Assembly (NCBI RefSeq): GCF_044068625.1
Contig: NZ_JBIPKH010000002.1
Span: forward strand, 186,001-250,000
Length of the DNA: 64,000 bases
Reading direction: 5' to 3'
DNA from: Desulfurivibrio sp044068625
Lineage (GTDB): Bacteria > Desulfobacterota > Desulfobulbia > Desulfobulbales > Desulfurivibrionaceae
The notes under the pieces were generated by a model. The model saw nothing but the letters and a program-made list of their open reading frames with translations. It was not told where the DNA came from and did no database searches. This document shows positions 31,771 through 40,020 of this stretch, piece after piece (the stretch's first letter is position 1; each line of letters begins with the position of its first letter). Position numbers and translations under genes: made by a program.

Positions 31771-33471
31771 ATGAAAATGAAAGGAGCGCAGGCCTTTGTA
31801 AAGTGCCTGGAAGAACAAGGAGTTGAGGTTATTTTCGGTTTTCCCGGCGGAGCGGTTATCGATCTTTACGATGAACTGCTGCGAACCCCCAAACTGACCC
31901 ATGTTCTGGTCCGCCACGAACAGGCGGCGGTCCATGCCGCCGATGCCTACGGTCGGGTCAAGGGTGAGGTGGGGGTGGCCCTGGTCACCTCCGGACCCGG
32001 TGCCACCAATACCGTTACCGGCATCGCTTCGGCCTACTGTGATTCGATTCCCATGGTGGTCTTCACCGGCCAGGTGCCGACCATGCTGATCGGCAACGAC
32101 GCCTTTCAGGAAGTTGATATCGTCGGGATCACCCGGCCGGTGACCAAGCACAACTATCTGGTTAAAAAAGCGGAAGATCTGGTCCCCACCATCCGTGAGG
32201 CCTTCCATTTGGCCCGCAGCGGCCGGCCCGGTCCGGTCCTGGTGGACCTGCCCAAGGATGTGATCGGGGCGATGATCAATTTCCCCGACCCGGAACCGAT
32301 CCGGATGCGGACCTACAAGCCCACCTACGAGCCCCATCCCGGTCAGATCGAAAAGGCCTGCAAGACCATCTTCAAAGCCAAGCGGCCGGTGCTTTACGTG
32401 GGAGGGGGGGTGATCAACGCCAACGCCGCCGAATCATTGACCGAGCTGGCCAAGAAATTGGATATCCCGGTCACCATGACCCTGATGGGCCTGGGCGGCT
32501 TCCCCGGCACCGATTCGCTCTCCATGGGCATGCTGGGGATGCACGGCACCTATTACGCCAACATGGCGGTGGCCAACTGCGACCTGCTGATCGCGGTGGG
32601 GGCCCGTTTCGACGACCGGGTTACCGGCAGGATCGACGCCTTCGCGCCCCACGCCAAGATTATCCATATCGATATCGATCCCAGCTCGATCAGCAAGAAC
32701 GTCCGGGTCGATATCCCCATTGTCTCCGATTGCCGCCATGCCCTGACCGCGATCAACGTCTGGTTCGACCAGAATAAGGAGTTCAGCAAAAAGGCGGCCA
32801 AGGAGCAGCACAAAGCCTGGCACAAGCAGATCAAGGAGTGGAAGAGCAAACACCCCCTGGGTTACCTGGAAGAGCCCGGGGTGATCAAGCCCCAGTTCGT
32901 GGTCCAGAAGCTCCATGAGTTGACCCGCGGCAACGCCATCATCACCACCGAGGTGGGGCAGAACCAGATGTGGGCGGCCCAGTTCTACCACTTCAATAAA
33001 CCCCGCCACTTCATGACTTCCGGTGGTCTGGGGGTTATGGGCTACGGTTTCCCGGCCGCCATCGGCGCCCAGATGGCCGCCCCCGACCAGATTGTCATCG
33101 ACATTGCCGGGGATGGTTCCATCCAGATGAATATCCAGGAGTTGGCCACCGCCCGCCAGTACAAGTGTCCGGTTAAAATCGCCATTCTCAACAACAACTA
33201 CCTGGGGATGGTCCGCCAGTGGCAGGAGCTCTTCTACGACAAGAAGTACGCCCACACCACCCTGGATGTGGCCCCCGATTTCGTCAAGCTGGCGGAAGCT
33301 TACGGGGCGGTGGGCCTGCGGGCCACCAAGCCCAGCGATGTCGAGCCGGTGATCAAGGAGGCGCTCAAAACCAAGAACACCGTGATGATGGATTTTGTTA
33401 TCTCCCGCGAAGAGGGGGTTTACCCCATGGTTCCGGCCGGTAAAGCCACCACCGAAATGCTCTTAGTTTAA
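31771..33471 (+). CDS. ilvB: Acetolactate synthase large (catalytic) subunit
   Basis: Thiamine-diphosphate enzyme joining two pyruvates to acetolactate, or pyruvate and 2-oxobutyrate, the first common step of branched-chain amino acid synthesis. The 566-residue protein shows VIFGFPGGAVIDLYD and RHEQAAVHAADAYGR (catalytic Glu), the FAD-region motif GARFDDRVTGRIDAFAPHA, and the ThDP motif GDGSIQMNIQELATARQYKC with NN at its end. Length and order are standard. The regulatory subunit follows 18 bases later, and a good promoter lies upstream. Confidence 0.96.
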   Translation: MKMKGAQAFVKCLEEQGVEVIFGFPGGAVIDLYDELLRTPKLTHVLVRHEQAAVHAADAYGRVKGEVGVALVTSGPGATNTVTGIASAYCDSIPMVVFTGQVPTMLIGNDAFQEVDIVGITRPVTKHNYLVKKAEDLVPTIREAFHLARSGRPGPVLVDLPKDVIGAMINFPDPEPIRMRTYKPTYEPHPGQIEKACKTIFKAKRPVLYVGGGVINANAAESLTELAKKLDIPVTMTLMGLGGFPGTDSLSMGMLGMHGTYYANMAVANCDLLIAVGARFDDRVTGRIDAFAPHAKIIHIDIDPSSISKNVRVDIPIVSDCRHALTAINVWFDQNKEFSKKAAKEQHKAWHKQIKEWKSKHPLGYLEEPGVIKPQFVVQKLHELTRGNAIITTEVGQNQMWAAQFYHFNKPRHFMTSGGLGVMGYGFPAAIGAQMAAPDQIVIDIAGDGSIQMNIQELATARQYKCPVKIAILNNNYLGMVRQWQELFYDKKYAHTTLDVAPDFVKLAEAYGAVGLRATKPSDVEPVIKEALKTKNTVMMDFVISREEGVYPMVPAGKATTEMLLV

Positions 33472-33489
33472 ACGAACAGGAAGATCACC

Positions 33490-33975
33490 ATGAAACATAC
33501 CATTTCCGTACTTCTGCAGAACAAGCCGGGGGTACTCTCCCGGGTCACCGGGCTGTTCAGTGGCCGCGGTTTCAATATCGACAGTTTGGCCGTGGCCGAA
33601 ACCCTGGAGAAGGACGTCTCCTGCCTGACCCTGGTCACCCACGGGGATGAGGCGATCATCGAGCAGATCACCAAGCAGCTCCATAAGCTGATCGACGTAA
33701 TCAAGGTCACCGACATGGCGGAGCATGACCATGTCGAACGGGAGATGGCTCTGATCCGGGTCAAGGCCGAGGCCGGCACCCGGGCCGAGGTATTGCGGGT
33801 GATCGATATCTTCCGGGGCAAGGTGGTGGATGTCTCTCCCAAGAGCTACGTGGTGGAAGTGACCGGGTCCAAGACCAAGGTACAGGCGATCATCGATATC
33901 CTGCGCCCCATCGGCATCCAGGAGATCGTGCGCACCGGCGGCATCGCCATCACCCGCGCCAAGAAATCCCAGTAA
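33490..33975 (+). CDS. ilvN: Acetolactate synthase small (regulatory) subunit
   Basis: A 161-residue subunit that raises IlvB activity and confers valine feedback inhibition. The N-terminal ACT domain reads TISVLLQNKPGVLSRVTGLF, followed by GRGFNIDSLAVAETLEKDVS, and the C-terminal ALS_ss_C domain ends IQEIVRTGGIAITRAKK. AGGAAGATCACC precedes the ATG. The stop TAA shares one base with the psd start codon. Called ilvH in some genomes. Confidence 0.95.
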   Translation: MKHTISVLLQNKPGVLSRVTGLFSGRGFNIDSLAVAETLEKDVSCLTLVTHGDEAIIEQITKQLHKLIDVIKVTDMAEHDHVEREMALIRVKAEAGTRAEVLRVIDIFRGKVVDVSPKSYVVEVTGSKTKVQAIIDILRPIGIQEIVRTGGIAITRAKKSQ

Positions 33976-34619
33976 TGCTCAAGCCCAGGATTCCCGTCGC
34001 CCTGGAGGGTTGGCCCTTTATCTTGCTGGCCGGATTTGCCACCCTGTTGGCGGCGATCCTGGGCTTTCGCTTGCCCACCCTGTTACTGCTGGCCGTTACC
34101 ATCTTCATCCTCTGGTTTTTTCGTGACCCGGAGCGGGTCTCCCCCCCCGAGGATGATGTGCTGGTCTCCCCGGCCGACGGCAAGGTTATCCTGATCGAAC
34201 GGATCTTTGATGAGCGTTTCGTTAAGGATCACGTTTATAAGGTCAGCATCTTCATGAACATCTTCAATGTCCATGTCAACCGCTTCCCCTTTCCCGGTCG
34301 GGTGGAACGGATCGTTTATACCCCCGGCGCCTTCTACTCCGCCGACAGCGTGCGGGGGGCTCTGAAGAATGAATCCTGCGGAGTGGTGGCCGATGCCGGC
34401 AACGGGCGGAAACTGGCGGTGGTCCAGGTGGCCGGCCTGATCGCCCGCCGCATCGTCTGCTGGGCCGAAACGGGCGACCAGTTGGGCCGGGGCCAGCGTT
34501 TTGGCTTGATCCGCTTCGGCTCCCGGGTCGATCTCTACCTGCCCCTGGCCACCCAACTTGAAGTCAAGGTCGGCCACAAGGTCAAGGCCGGCGAAAGCGT
34601 GCTGGGCTATCTGGCCTAG
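33975..34619 (+). CDS. psd: Phosphatidylserine decarboxylase proenzyme
   Basis: Makes phosphatidylethanolamine from phosphatidylserine at the inner membrane. The 214-residue protein is of the short PSD type: an N-terminal TM pair (FILLAGFATLLAAILGF, LLLLAVTIFILWFF), FRDPERVSPPEDDVLVSPAD, the conserved KVSIFMNIFNVHVNRFP, and near the C-terminus RFGSRVDLYLP, whose Gly-Ser is the expected site of self-cleavage to the pyruvoyl chain. It overlaps ilvN by one base. pssA, the usual partner, is not next to it. Confidence 0.93.
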   Translation: MLKPRIPVALEGWPFILLAGFATLLAAILGFRLPTLLLLAVTIFILWFFRDPERVSPPEDDVLVSPADGKVILIERIFDERFVKDHVYKVSIFMNIFNVHVNRFPFPGRVERIVYTPGAFYSADSVRGALKNESCGVVADAGNGRKLAVVQVAGLIARRIVCWAETGDQLGRGQRFGLIRFGSRVDLYLPLATQLEVKVGHKVKAGESVLGYLA

Positions 34620-34636
34620 CCGCTGATCCCCAAGCC

Positions 34637-35593
34637 ATGCCAATTGCCGCCTTCCTGATCACCGCCGCCGTTCTGGGGCACCTCCAGTATCGTCTTGACT
34701 TTCCCATCCTGCTGGCCGAACGTTTTTGGCCCGGCGCCGGCTGGCTCCAGCTGTTGCTCATGGCCCTCTATGCCGCCTGGCTGACCGGTAAATTCACCGA
34801 TCCGGCCCGGAGCAACCGCTGGCGCCTGCGGATCTGGGGGCTCTTTTCCCTGGTGTTTTTCGGCCAACTGCTGCTGGGCCTGGCCGGGATCGAAGAGATG
34901 TTGATGACCGGCAAACTCCATCTGCCGGTGCCGGCCCTGATCATCGCCGGCCCCCTTTACCGGGGGGCCGAATTCTTTATGCCCATCCTCTTTCTCTCCA
35001 CCGTGGTGCTGGTGGGACCGGCCTGGTGCAGCTATCTTTGCTACATCGGGGCCTGGGAAGGTTGGAGCAGCAGGGCCCAGAAAAAACCCACCCCGCTTCC
35101 CCCCTGGCGGCGAACCTTGCGGGTAGCTCTCCTGCTCCTGGTGGTTGCCGCCGCCCTGGGGATGCGGCTGCTGGGAATCAGCTGGCTGCCGGCCCTGCTG
35201 ACCGCCGCCGCTTTCGGCCTGGTGGGGGTGGGGATCATGCTCCTGGTCTCCCGCCGCAACGGAATGATGACCCATTGCGTCAGCTACTGCCCCATCGGTC
35301 TGCTGGCTGGAACCCTGGGGAAAATCTCACCTTTCCGACTAAAAATCGACGCCGGCTGCAACAACTGCTCCAGCTGCACCCGAACCTGCCGCTACGACGC
35401 CCTCACCCCCACCGACCTTGAGCGTCGGCAACCCGGTCTCTCCTGCACCCTCTGCGGCGACTGCCTGGGCCGCTGCCCCCAAAAAATCATCCATTACCAG
35501 CTGCCGGGCCTGACCCCGGCCACCGCCCGGAAGGTCTTCCTGGTCCTGGTGATCTCCCTGCACAGCATCTTTCTGGCGGTGGCCCGCATTTGA
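34637..35593 (+). CDS. NapH/RdxA-like polyferredoxin membrane protein
   Basis: A 318-residue protein with about six TM helices and Fe-S sites. Two short cysteine pairs near the membrane, WCSYLC and HCVSYCPIG, are typical of the NapH/NosR/MauN family. A dicluster ferredoxin domain follows: CNNCSSCTRTCRYDAL and CTLCGDCLGRCPQKII for two [4Fe-4S] clusters. A last hydrophobic helix ends the protein. Such proteins move electrons between the quinone pool and periplasmic or assembly systems. No nap, nos or cco genes are nearby, so the partner is unknown. It starts 17 bases after psd. Confidence 0.85.
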   Translation: MPIAAFLITAAVLGHLQYRLDFPILLAERFWPGAGWLQLLLMALYAAWLTGKFTDPARSNRWRLRIWGLFSLVFFGQLLLGLAGIEEMLMTGKLHLPVPALIIAGPLYRGAEFFMPILFLSTVVLVGPAWCSYLCYIGAWEGWSSRAQKKPTPLPPWRRTLRVALLLLVVAAALGMRLLGISWLPALLTAAAFGLVGVGIMLLVSRRNGMMTHCVSYCPIGLLAGTLGKISPFRLKIDAGCNNCSSCTRTCRYDALTPTDLERRQPGLSCTLCGDCLGRCPQKIIHYQLPGLTPATARKVFLVLVISLHSIFLAVARI

Positions 35594-35598
35594 AATGC

Positions 35599-36255
35599 TT
35601 ACAGGCCAAGCAGAGCGAAGATCAAGCGGCGCAAGGCATAGATGGGCGGCCCGAGGATGCTGCCCAGCACGCCGGTGGCCAGCAGGGCCAGCAGGATAAA
35701 AAATCCGATCCCCTCCAGGCGATTGTACTGCATGGCCAACTGGGGCGGGAGCAGGCCCGAAAGGATCTTACTGCCATCCAGGGGGGGGATGGGCAGGAGG
35801 TTGAGCACCATCAGGATTAAATTGATGAAGATCCCCGCCCCCCCCATGTAAACCAGCGGCATCCCCAGCATCGGCGTCCCCTCCACCAGCACCAGCCCGA
35901 TCTTCATGACGATTCCCCAGCCAACGGCCATCACCAGATTGGAAAGGGGACCGGCGGCGGCCACCAGCATCATGTCCCGGCGGGGATCGCGGAGATTGCG
36001 CCAATCCACTGGCACCGGCTTGGCCCAACCGAAGATAAAGCCCCCCAGCAGCAGCAAAATTCCCGGAACCAGGATGGTCCCCACCGGGTCGATATGCTTG
36101 GCGGGATTCAAGGTGAGGCGGCCCAGCAGGTGGGCGGTGGGGTCGCCCAGGCGACGGGCCATCCAACCGTGGGCCACCTCGTGGACGGTGATGGCAAAGA
36201 GCAGGGGCAGGGCCCAAACCGCGATTTTCTGGATCAAGGTCAGTTCATTCATCAA
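35599..36255 (-). CDS. Site-2-protease-like M50 membrane metalloprotease
   Basis: A 218-residue polytopic protein of the M50 family. The zinc motif is TVHEVAHGWMARRLGDPTAH in the second TM, and the third ligand lies in NLLPIPPLDGSKIL. It lacks PDZ or CBS domains, so it is the compact YwhC/FtsH-like group rather than RseP. Substrate unknown. It is convergent with the polyferredoxin gene (5-base gap). ATG at 36255 and the adjacent ATG at 36252 are equally possible. Confidence 0.88.
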   Translation of the reverse strand: MMNELTLIQKIAVWALPLLFAITVHEVAHGWMARRLGDPTAHLLGRLTLNPAKHIDPVGTILVPGILLLLGGFIFGWAKPVPVDWRNLRDPRRDMMLVAAAGPLSNLVMAVGWGIVMKIGLVLVEGTPMLGMPLVYMGGAGIFINLILMVLNLLPIPPLDGSKILSGLLPPQLAMQYNRLEGIGFFILLALLATGVLGSILGPPIYALRRLIFALLGL

Positions 36256-36290
36256 AGTTACCTGTCGGTGAAGGGATGGGTTGACAAAGA

Positions 36291-37283
36291 TTAATGGCCG
36301 TCGGCCAGCAGGGCGGGGAGGCGCCGGTTCAGCTCCTGGCGACCGGCAAAGGTGATGGTCAGCCGCAGCCGGTCATCTTCGAAGGATGGCGTCGCCTCCA
36401 GACTAAAGTTGTCGGGCAGGGCCAGCCCCCGGCGGAATTGCTCAAACTCGGCTGCGGCCGCCGTCAGTTGCGGAAAACGCCGGGCCGTGAGATAGCGCAT
36501 CAGAGCGGCGCCCTTCTGGGGAATATTCATCTCCTGATGATCTAAAATGTCGCGGATTTCGGCACTGCCCAAAATCGAACGCAGGGAGACGTTTTCCCGC
36601 CCCGACAACTCCCGGCAACCGGCGACCAGCTTCTTCTGGTTACCGACACTCAACTGTAACAGATCGATCAGTTCAAAGAGGGCCAAGCGGTCGGGCAGGG
36701 GCAGATCCATGAGTTCCCGGCCCACCGCTTCGTGCAAACGACCCTGATGGATTGCCACCGCAAAGGGTTCCTCAATCCCGGCCAGACCAATGGCCTGCCT
36801 TACCAGAAAGGGGGTGGGGGGTAAACCCAGCCGGGGGAAAAAACGGGCCGCGATCTCCTCGATGCCCAAATGCGCCGCCATCCGTTGACAAAAAAAAGCC
36901 ACTTCCATGGGAGTCGGCACCTTGCGGGCGCAGAGGGCCTCAAAGGCCACCTCCAGGGCCAGGGCATCATCGCAGGTGGCCGGCAGCACCAGGCAAGGTA
37001 ATGAGCCCAGGCCCAGAATACGGCCAGCCAGCAGGACCCGGGTGTGACCGGAGATCATCAAATAGCGATCATCCAACCTTTTCCTGAGGATGGGTGGGTG
37101 GAGAATTCCCACCCGGCGCACACTGTCCGCGAGCGCGGAATCCTCCTCCAAGACCGGAGCCAGAGGGGAAAAGCGGAACTCCAGATCATCCTGATCGATC
37201 TGGAGCAGCAAAATCTGCTGGATTTGGGCTTGCGGGGTCATGGGGGCTCTTGCTATCTTCTTGGCAGTGACACTAAGCGGCAT
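36291..37283 (-). CDS. ParB N-domain-like DNA-binding protein
   Basis: A 330-residue protein (316 if it starts at ATG 37241). The N-terminal region resembles the ParB/Spo0J nuclease-like domain: ALADSVRRVGILHPPILRKR, then YLMISGHTRVLLAGRILGLG. A helical middle part follows, with IEEIAARFFPRLGLP as a possible HTH helix pair. It lacks the ENxQRxxLNPxEEA helix of chromosomal ParB, and there is no parA or parS-like site nearby, so it is probably not the segregation protein. It is divergent from the RibD-C gene. Function unknown. Confidence 0.7.
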   Translation of the reverse strand: MPLSVTAKKIARAPMTPQAQIQQILLLQIDQDDLEFRFSPLAPVLEEDSALADSVRRVGILHPPILRKRLDDRYLMISGHTRVLLAGRILGLGSLPCLVLPATCDDALALEVAFEALCARKVPTPMEVAFFCQRMAAHLGIEEIAARFFPRLGLPPTPFLVRQAIGLAGIEEPFAVAIHQGRLHEAVGRELMDLPLPDRLALFELIDLLQLSVGNQKKLVAGCRELSGRENVSLRSILGSAEIRDILDHQEMNIPQKGAALMRYLTARRFPQLTAAAAEFEQFRRGLALPDNFSLEATPSFEDDRLRLTITFAGRQELNRRLPALLADGH

Positions 37284-37383
37284 CTACCGGGGCCCCAAAA
37301 CTACAGGGGCGATCATATCGCCTTGCAGGATACCGGGACGCGCGCCTAAAAGCAACAACAGCCAAGAAAGCCCGGGAGAAACC

Positions 37384-37428
37384 ATGTTTTACCACCACCG
37401 TAACCGGCCGGCCGAGCCTGGCCGATGA
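37384..37428 (+). CDS. Possible 14-codon leader peptide coupled to the RibD-C gene
   Basis: ATG 37384 has GGGAGA six bases upstream and encodes MFYHHRNRPAEPGR, then TGA. The TGA overlaps the ATG of the next gene (ATGA), so reading it could bring ribosomes to a start that has no Shine-Dalgarno of its own. It may be a chance ORF. Confidence 0.3.
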   Translation: MFYHHRNRPAEPGR

Positions 37429-38063
37429 AAACCCTGCTGATCGCGGCCATGACCCTCTGCGGGCGGATCAGCCCCGCCGGCCTGGGCAGCCCGGAAGATC
37501 GGAAATTTCTCGAGGAGATGCGGGGAAAAAGCCAGGCCGGAGTTATGGGGGCCGGGACCCTGCGGGCCGAGGATGTGGAGATGCGCGGCCCACGGGGCCA
37601 ATTGCCAACAGGGCGGATCAGGGCCTTGATCACCGCTTCGGGCAGACCACCGGTATCCCGCCGGAAAATCTTTCACACCGGCCCGCCCCCCTTGATCTTC
37701 ACCGGGGCGCGGGGGGCCGAAAACCTCAAGGAATTAAGCGATATTAACGCCGAAATTATTATTATTCCGGAAAAAGATGGCGTTTTATCCCTGGCGGTAG
37801 CCTGGGATATTCTGGCCGGGCGTGGGGTGGAACAACTGTTGGTCGAGGGAGGGGCTGGGCTTAACTACCAGGCTCTGAGCCAGGGTTTGGTGGATGAACT
37901 GTTGATCACCATCACCCCCAAACTTTCGGGTGATCGAAGCGCCACCACCCTGGCCGGCGGCCCCCAGCCCCTGGGGACACCATTTCTGGACCTGGAATTG
38001 CTGAACTGCCGGCCAACCGCCGGCGGTGAGCTGTTCTGCCATTATCGGGTGCTCAAACCTTGA
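37425..38063 (+). CDS. RibD C-terminal-domain (DHFR-like) reductase
   Basis: A 212-residue NADPH-dependent reductase-fold protein of the RibD_C family. TLCGRISPAGLGSPEDRKFL and MGAGTLRAEDVEMRG correspond to substrate loops of the family, and LLVEGGAGLNYQALSQGLVDEL is the cofactor-binding GG segment. It has no deaminase domain, so it may be a stand-alone pyrimidine reductase of riboflavin synthesis or a reductase with another substrate. Its stop overlaps a TTG of the next gene. No rib genes are adjacent. Confidence 0.8.
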   Translation: MKTLLIAAMTLCGRISPAGLGSPEDRKFLEEMRGKSQAGVMGAGTLRAEDVEMRGPRGQLPTGRIRALITASGRPPVSRRKIFHTGPPPLIFTGARGAENLKELSDINAEIIIIPEKDGVLSLAVAWDILAGRGVEQLLVEGGAGLNYQALSQGLVDELLITITPKLSGDRSATTLAGGPQPLGTPFLDLELLNCRPTAGGELFCHYRVLKP

Positions 38064-38089
38064 GATCAACCACAGCAAGAGGAGGGGTG

Positions 38090-39025
38090 GTGCCGCGCTC
38101 CATCGCAACCCTGGCCGGAATAGTTTTGGTTTTTCTGCTTTTGCTCGGCTGCGGCCAGCGGGAGGAGCCCACCCAAATCAGCCTGGAAAAAAGGGGCCCC
38201 GCCGGGGTTGATTCGGCGGCGGAGGAGCGGGAAGTTCTCCGGGTTGCCATCGGTGGCATGATAACGCCCAAGGAGGGCTTTGCCTACTATCGACAGTTCC
38301 TCGATTATCTCGGCCAACAACTGGACCTGCGGGTCCAGTTTATCGACCGGGAAGATTACGCCGAGATCAATCAACTGATCCAGGAGGAAAAGGTTGATCT
38401 GGCCTTTGTCTGCGGCGGTCCCTACGTGATCGGCCATGACCGGTTCGGCATGGATCTGCTGGTGGCCCCCAAGGCTTACGGAGACACGGTATATTACTCC
38501 TACCTCATCGTGCCCCAGGCAAGTTCAGCTCAAAGTTTCGGGGATCTGCGCGACAAAAGCTTTGTTTTCACCGACCCCCTCTCCAACACCGGCCGGCTGG
38601 TGCCGACCTATATGCTGGCCCGCCTGGGTGAAGACCCGGAAACCTTTTTCCGGGAATACCACTACTCCGGCAGCCATGACAAGTCGATCCGGGCCGTGGC
38701 CCTGGGCCTGGCCGACGGAGCCGCAGTGGACAGCCTGATCTGGGAATATCTGCTGCTGATCAACCCGGAGTTGACCTCCCGCACCAGGGTTCTGCTTAAA
38801 TCAACACCCTACGGCATTCCCCCGGTGGTGGTGCGGGCCAACATCACTCCCCAACTTCGTGAGCGCTTGCGCCTGGTTTTCGAGGAGGCGCACCTTGACC
38901 CCCAAGGCAAGCCGATCCTGGACAAGATGATGATTGAACAGTTTGTCCCCACGGAAGACCGGTCCTACGACTCGATCCGGGAGATGATCTCCTGGGTGGA
39001 ATCGCAAGCGGAACCCGAGAGGTAG
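38090..39025 (+). CDS. PhnD-like phosphate/phosphonate-type binding lipoprotein
   Basis: An exported binding protein of the PhnD/TctC-like type II fold. A lipoprotein signal (LAGIVLVFLLLLGC) precedes a linker, then VLRVAIGGMITPKEGFAYYR, YLGQQLDLRVQFIDREDYAE, KVDLAFVCGGPYV and FVFTDPLSNTGRLVPTYML, all standard for the family. I chose GTG 38090 behind AGGAGG; TTG 38060, overlapping the previous stop, would add 10 residues. There is no transporter gene. The next gene, a membrane HAMP protein 5 bases away, is the probable signalling partner. Confidence 0.82.
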   Translation: MPRSIATLAGIVLVFLLLLGCGQREEPTQISLEKRGPAGVDSAAEEREVLRVAIGGMITPKEGFAYYRQFLDYLGQQLDLRVQFIDREDYAEINQLIQEEKVDLAFVCGGPYVIGHDRFGMDLLVAPKAYGDTVYYSYLIVPQASSAQSFGDLRDKSFVFTDPLSNTGRLVPTYMLARLGEDPETFFREYHYSGSHDKSIRAVALGLADGAAVDSLIWEYLLLINPELTSRTRVLLKSTPYGIPPVVVRANITPQLRERLRLVFEEAHLDPQGKPILDKMMIEQFVPTEDRSYDSIREMISWVESQAEPER

Positions 39026-39030
39026 CCAAG

Positions 39031-39990
39031 TTGCAACTGCACCTGAATCTGGGTCTTAGGGGAAAATTCTTTGTCGCCATGTTCAGCACCGTGCTGCTGC
39101 TGGGTCTGGCCATGCTCGCGGTGGTCAACACCTCGGTACGCAGCAGGCTGATCCTGACCCTGCAACAGCAAGGAGCCCTCATCGCTCAACAGATTGCCGC
39201 CAATGCCGTCGATCCGGTGCTGACCGAAAAATACTTTCAACTGAAACTGATGCTCCACCAACTGAAGAGCAGCGATGCCGATATTGTCTACATCTTTGTT
39301 CTGGACCCTTCGGGCAACGTACTGGCCCATACCTTCACGGGCGGCTTCCCCACGGAACTGCTCCCGGCCAACCGGTTCTCCCCGGATGATGGTCGAACCA
39401 GCACCCGGGAACTTTTTACCGAACAGGGCAAAATTATCGACACAGCGGCCCCTTTGCTCCAAGGGACCCTGGGCGAAGTGCGGATCGGGCTCTCCGAGGC
39501 CCGGGTTGGCAAAGATGTGGATGCGATTATCCGGCTGCTGGTCTGGATGATCATCGGGGTACTGGTGGTCGGCAGCGCGGCGGTGACAATCTTCGACCTG
39601 ATCATGACCAGACCGATTCTAACCCTGGTGGAGGCAGTCCGAGCGGTGGAGCGCGGGGAGATGGATAAACGAGCAAACCTTAGATCTTCCGACGAAATAG
39701 GCATTTTAGGCCAGGCATTTGACCGAATGATCGAAAAGCGCGGCCAGGTGGAAAAGGAGAAGGAAGGTCTGATCGACGAACTGCAACAGGCCCTGGCTGA
39801 GATCAAAACCCTAAAGGGAATCATCCCCATTTGCGCCAGCTGCAAGAAAATCCGCGACGACCGGGGTTACTGGAATCAGATTGAACAGTTTATCCGCAAA
39901 CATACCCGGGCGGATCTGAGTCATGGAATCTGCCCGGACTGCGCCAGTAAATTGTACCCGGAGTTTTACAAGAAAAATCCCGACCAGTAA
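39031..39990 (+). CDS. Membrane HAMP protein with C-terminal CxxCKKIR zinc-ribbon-like domain
   Basis: A 319-residue sensor-like protein. TM1 is about residues 12-33, a periplasmic domain spans 34-165 (SSDADIVYIFVLDPSGNVLA is Cache-like), TM2 is about 167-190, then a HAMP domain (TRPILTLVEAVRAVERGEMD) and a short coiled coil. Instead of a kinase or MCP domain it ends in GIIPICASCKKIRDDRGYWN and HGICPDCASKLYPEF. This C-terminal cysteine module occurs at the ends of many deltaproteobacterial response regulators and sensors (from memory) and has no known function. The start is TTG 39031, five bases after the binding lipoprotein gene, so the two form a pair. Confidence 0.8.
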   Translation: MQLHLNLGLRGKFFVAMFSTVLLLGLAMLAVVNTSVRSRLILTLQQQGALIAQQIAANAVDPVLTEKYFQLKLMLHQLKSSDADIVYIFVLDPSGNVLAHTFTGGFPTELLPANRFSPDDGRTSTRELFTEQGKIIDTAAPLLQGTLGEVRIGLSEARVGKDVDAIIRLLVWMIIGVLVVGSAAVTIFDLIMTRPILTLVEAVRAVERGEMDKRANLRSSDEIGILGQAFDRMIEKRGQVEKEKEGLIDELQQALAEIKTLKGIIPICASCKKIRDDRGYWNQIEQFIRKHTRADLSHGICPDCASKLYPEFYKKNPDQ

Positions 39991-40020
39991 TGGTCTGAAC
40001 CCACCAGGAAAGGAGCAGGC

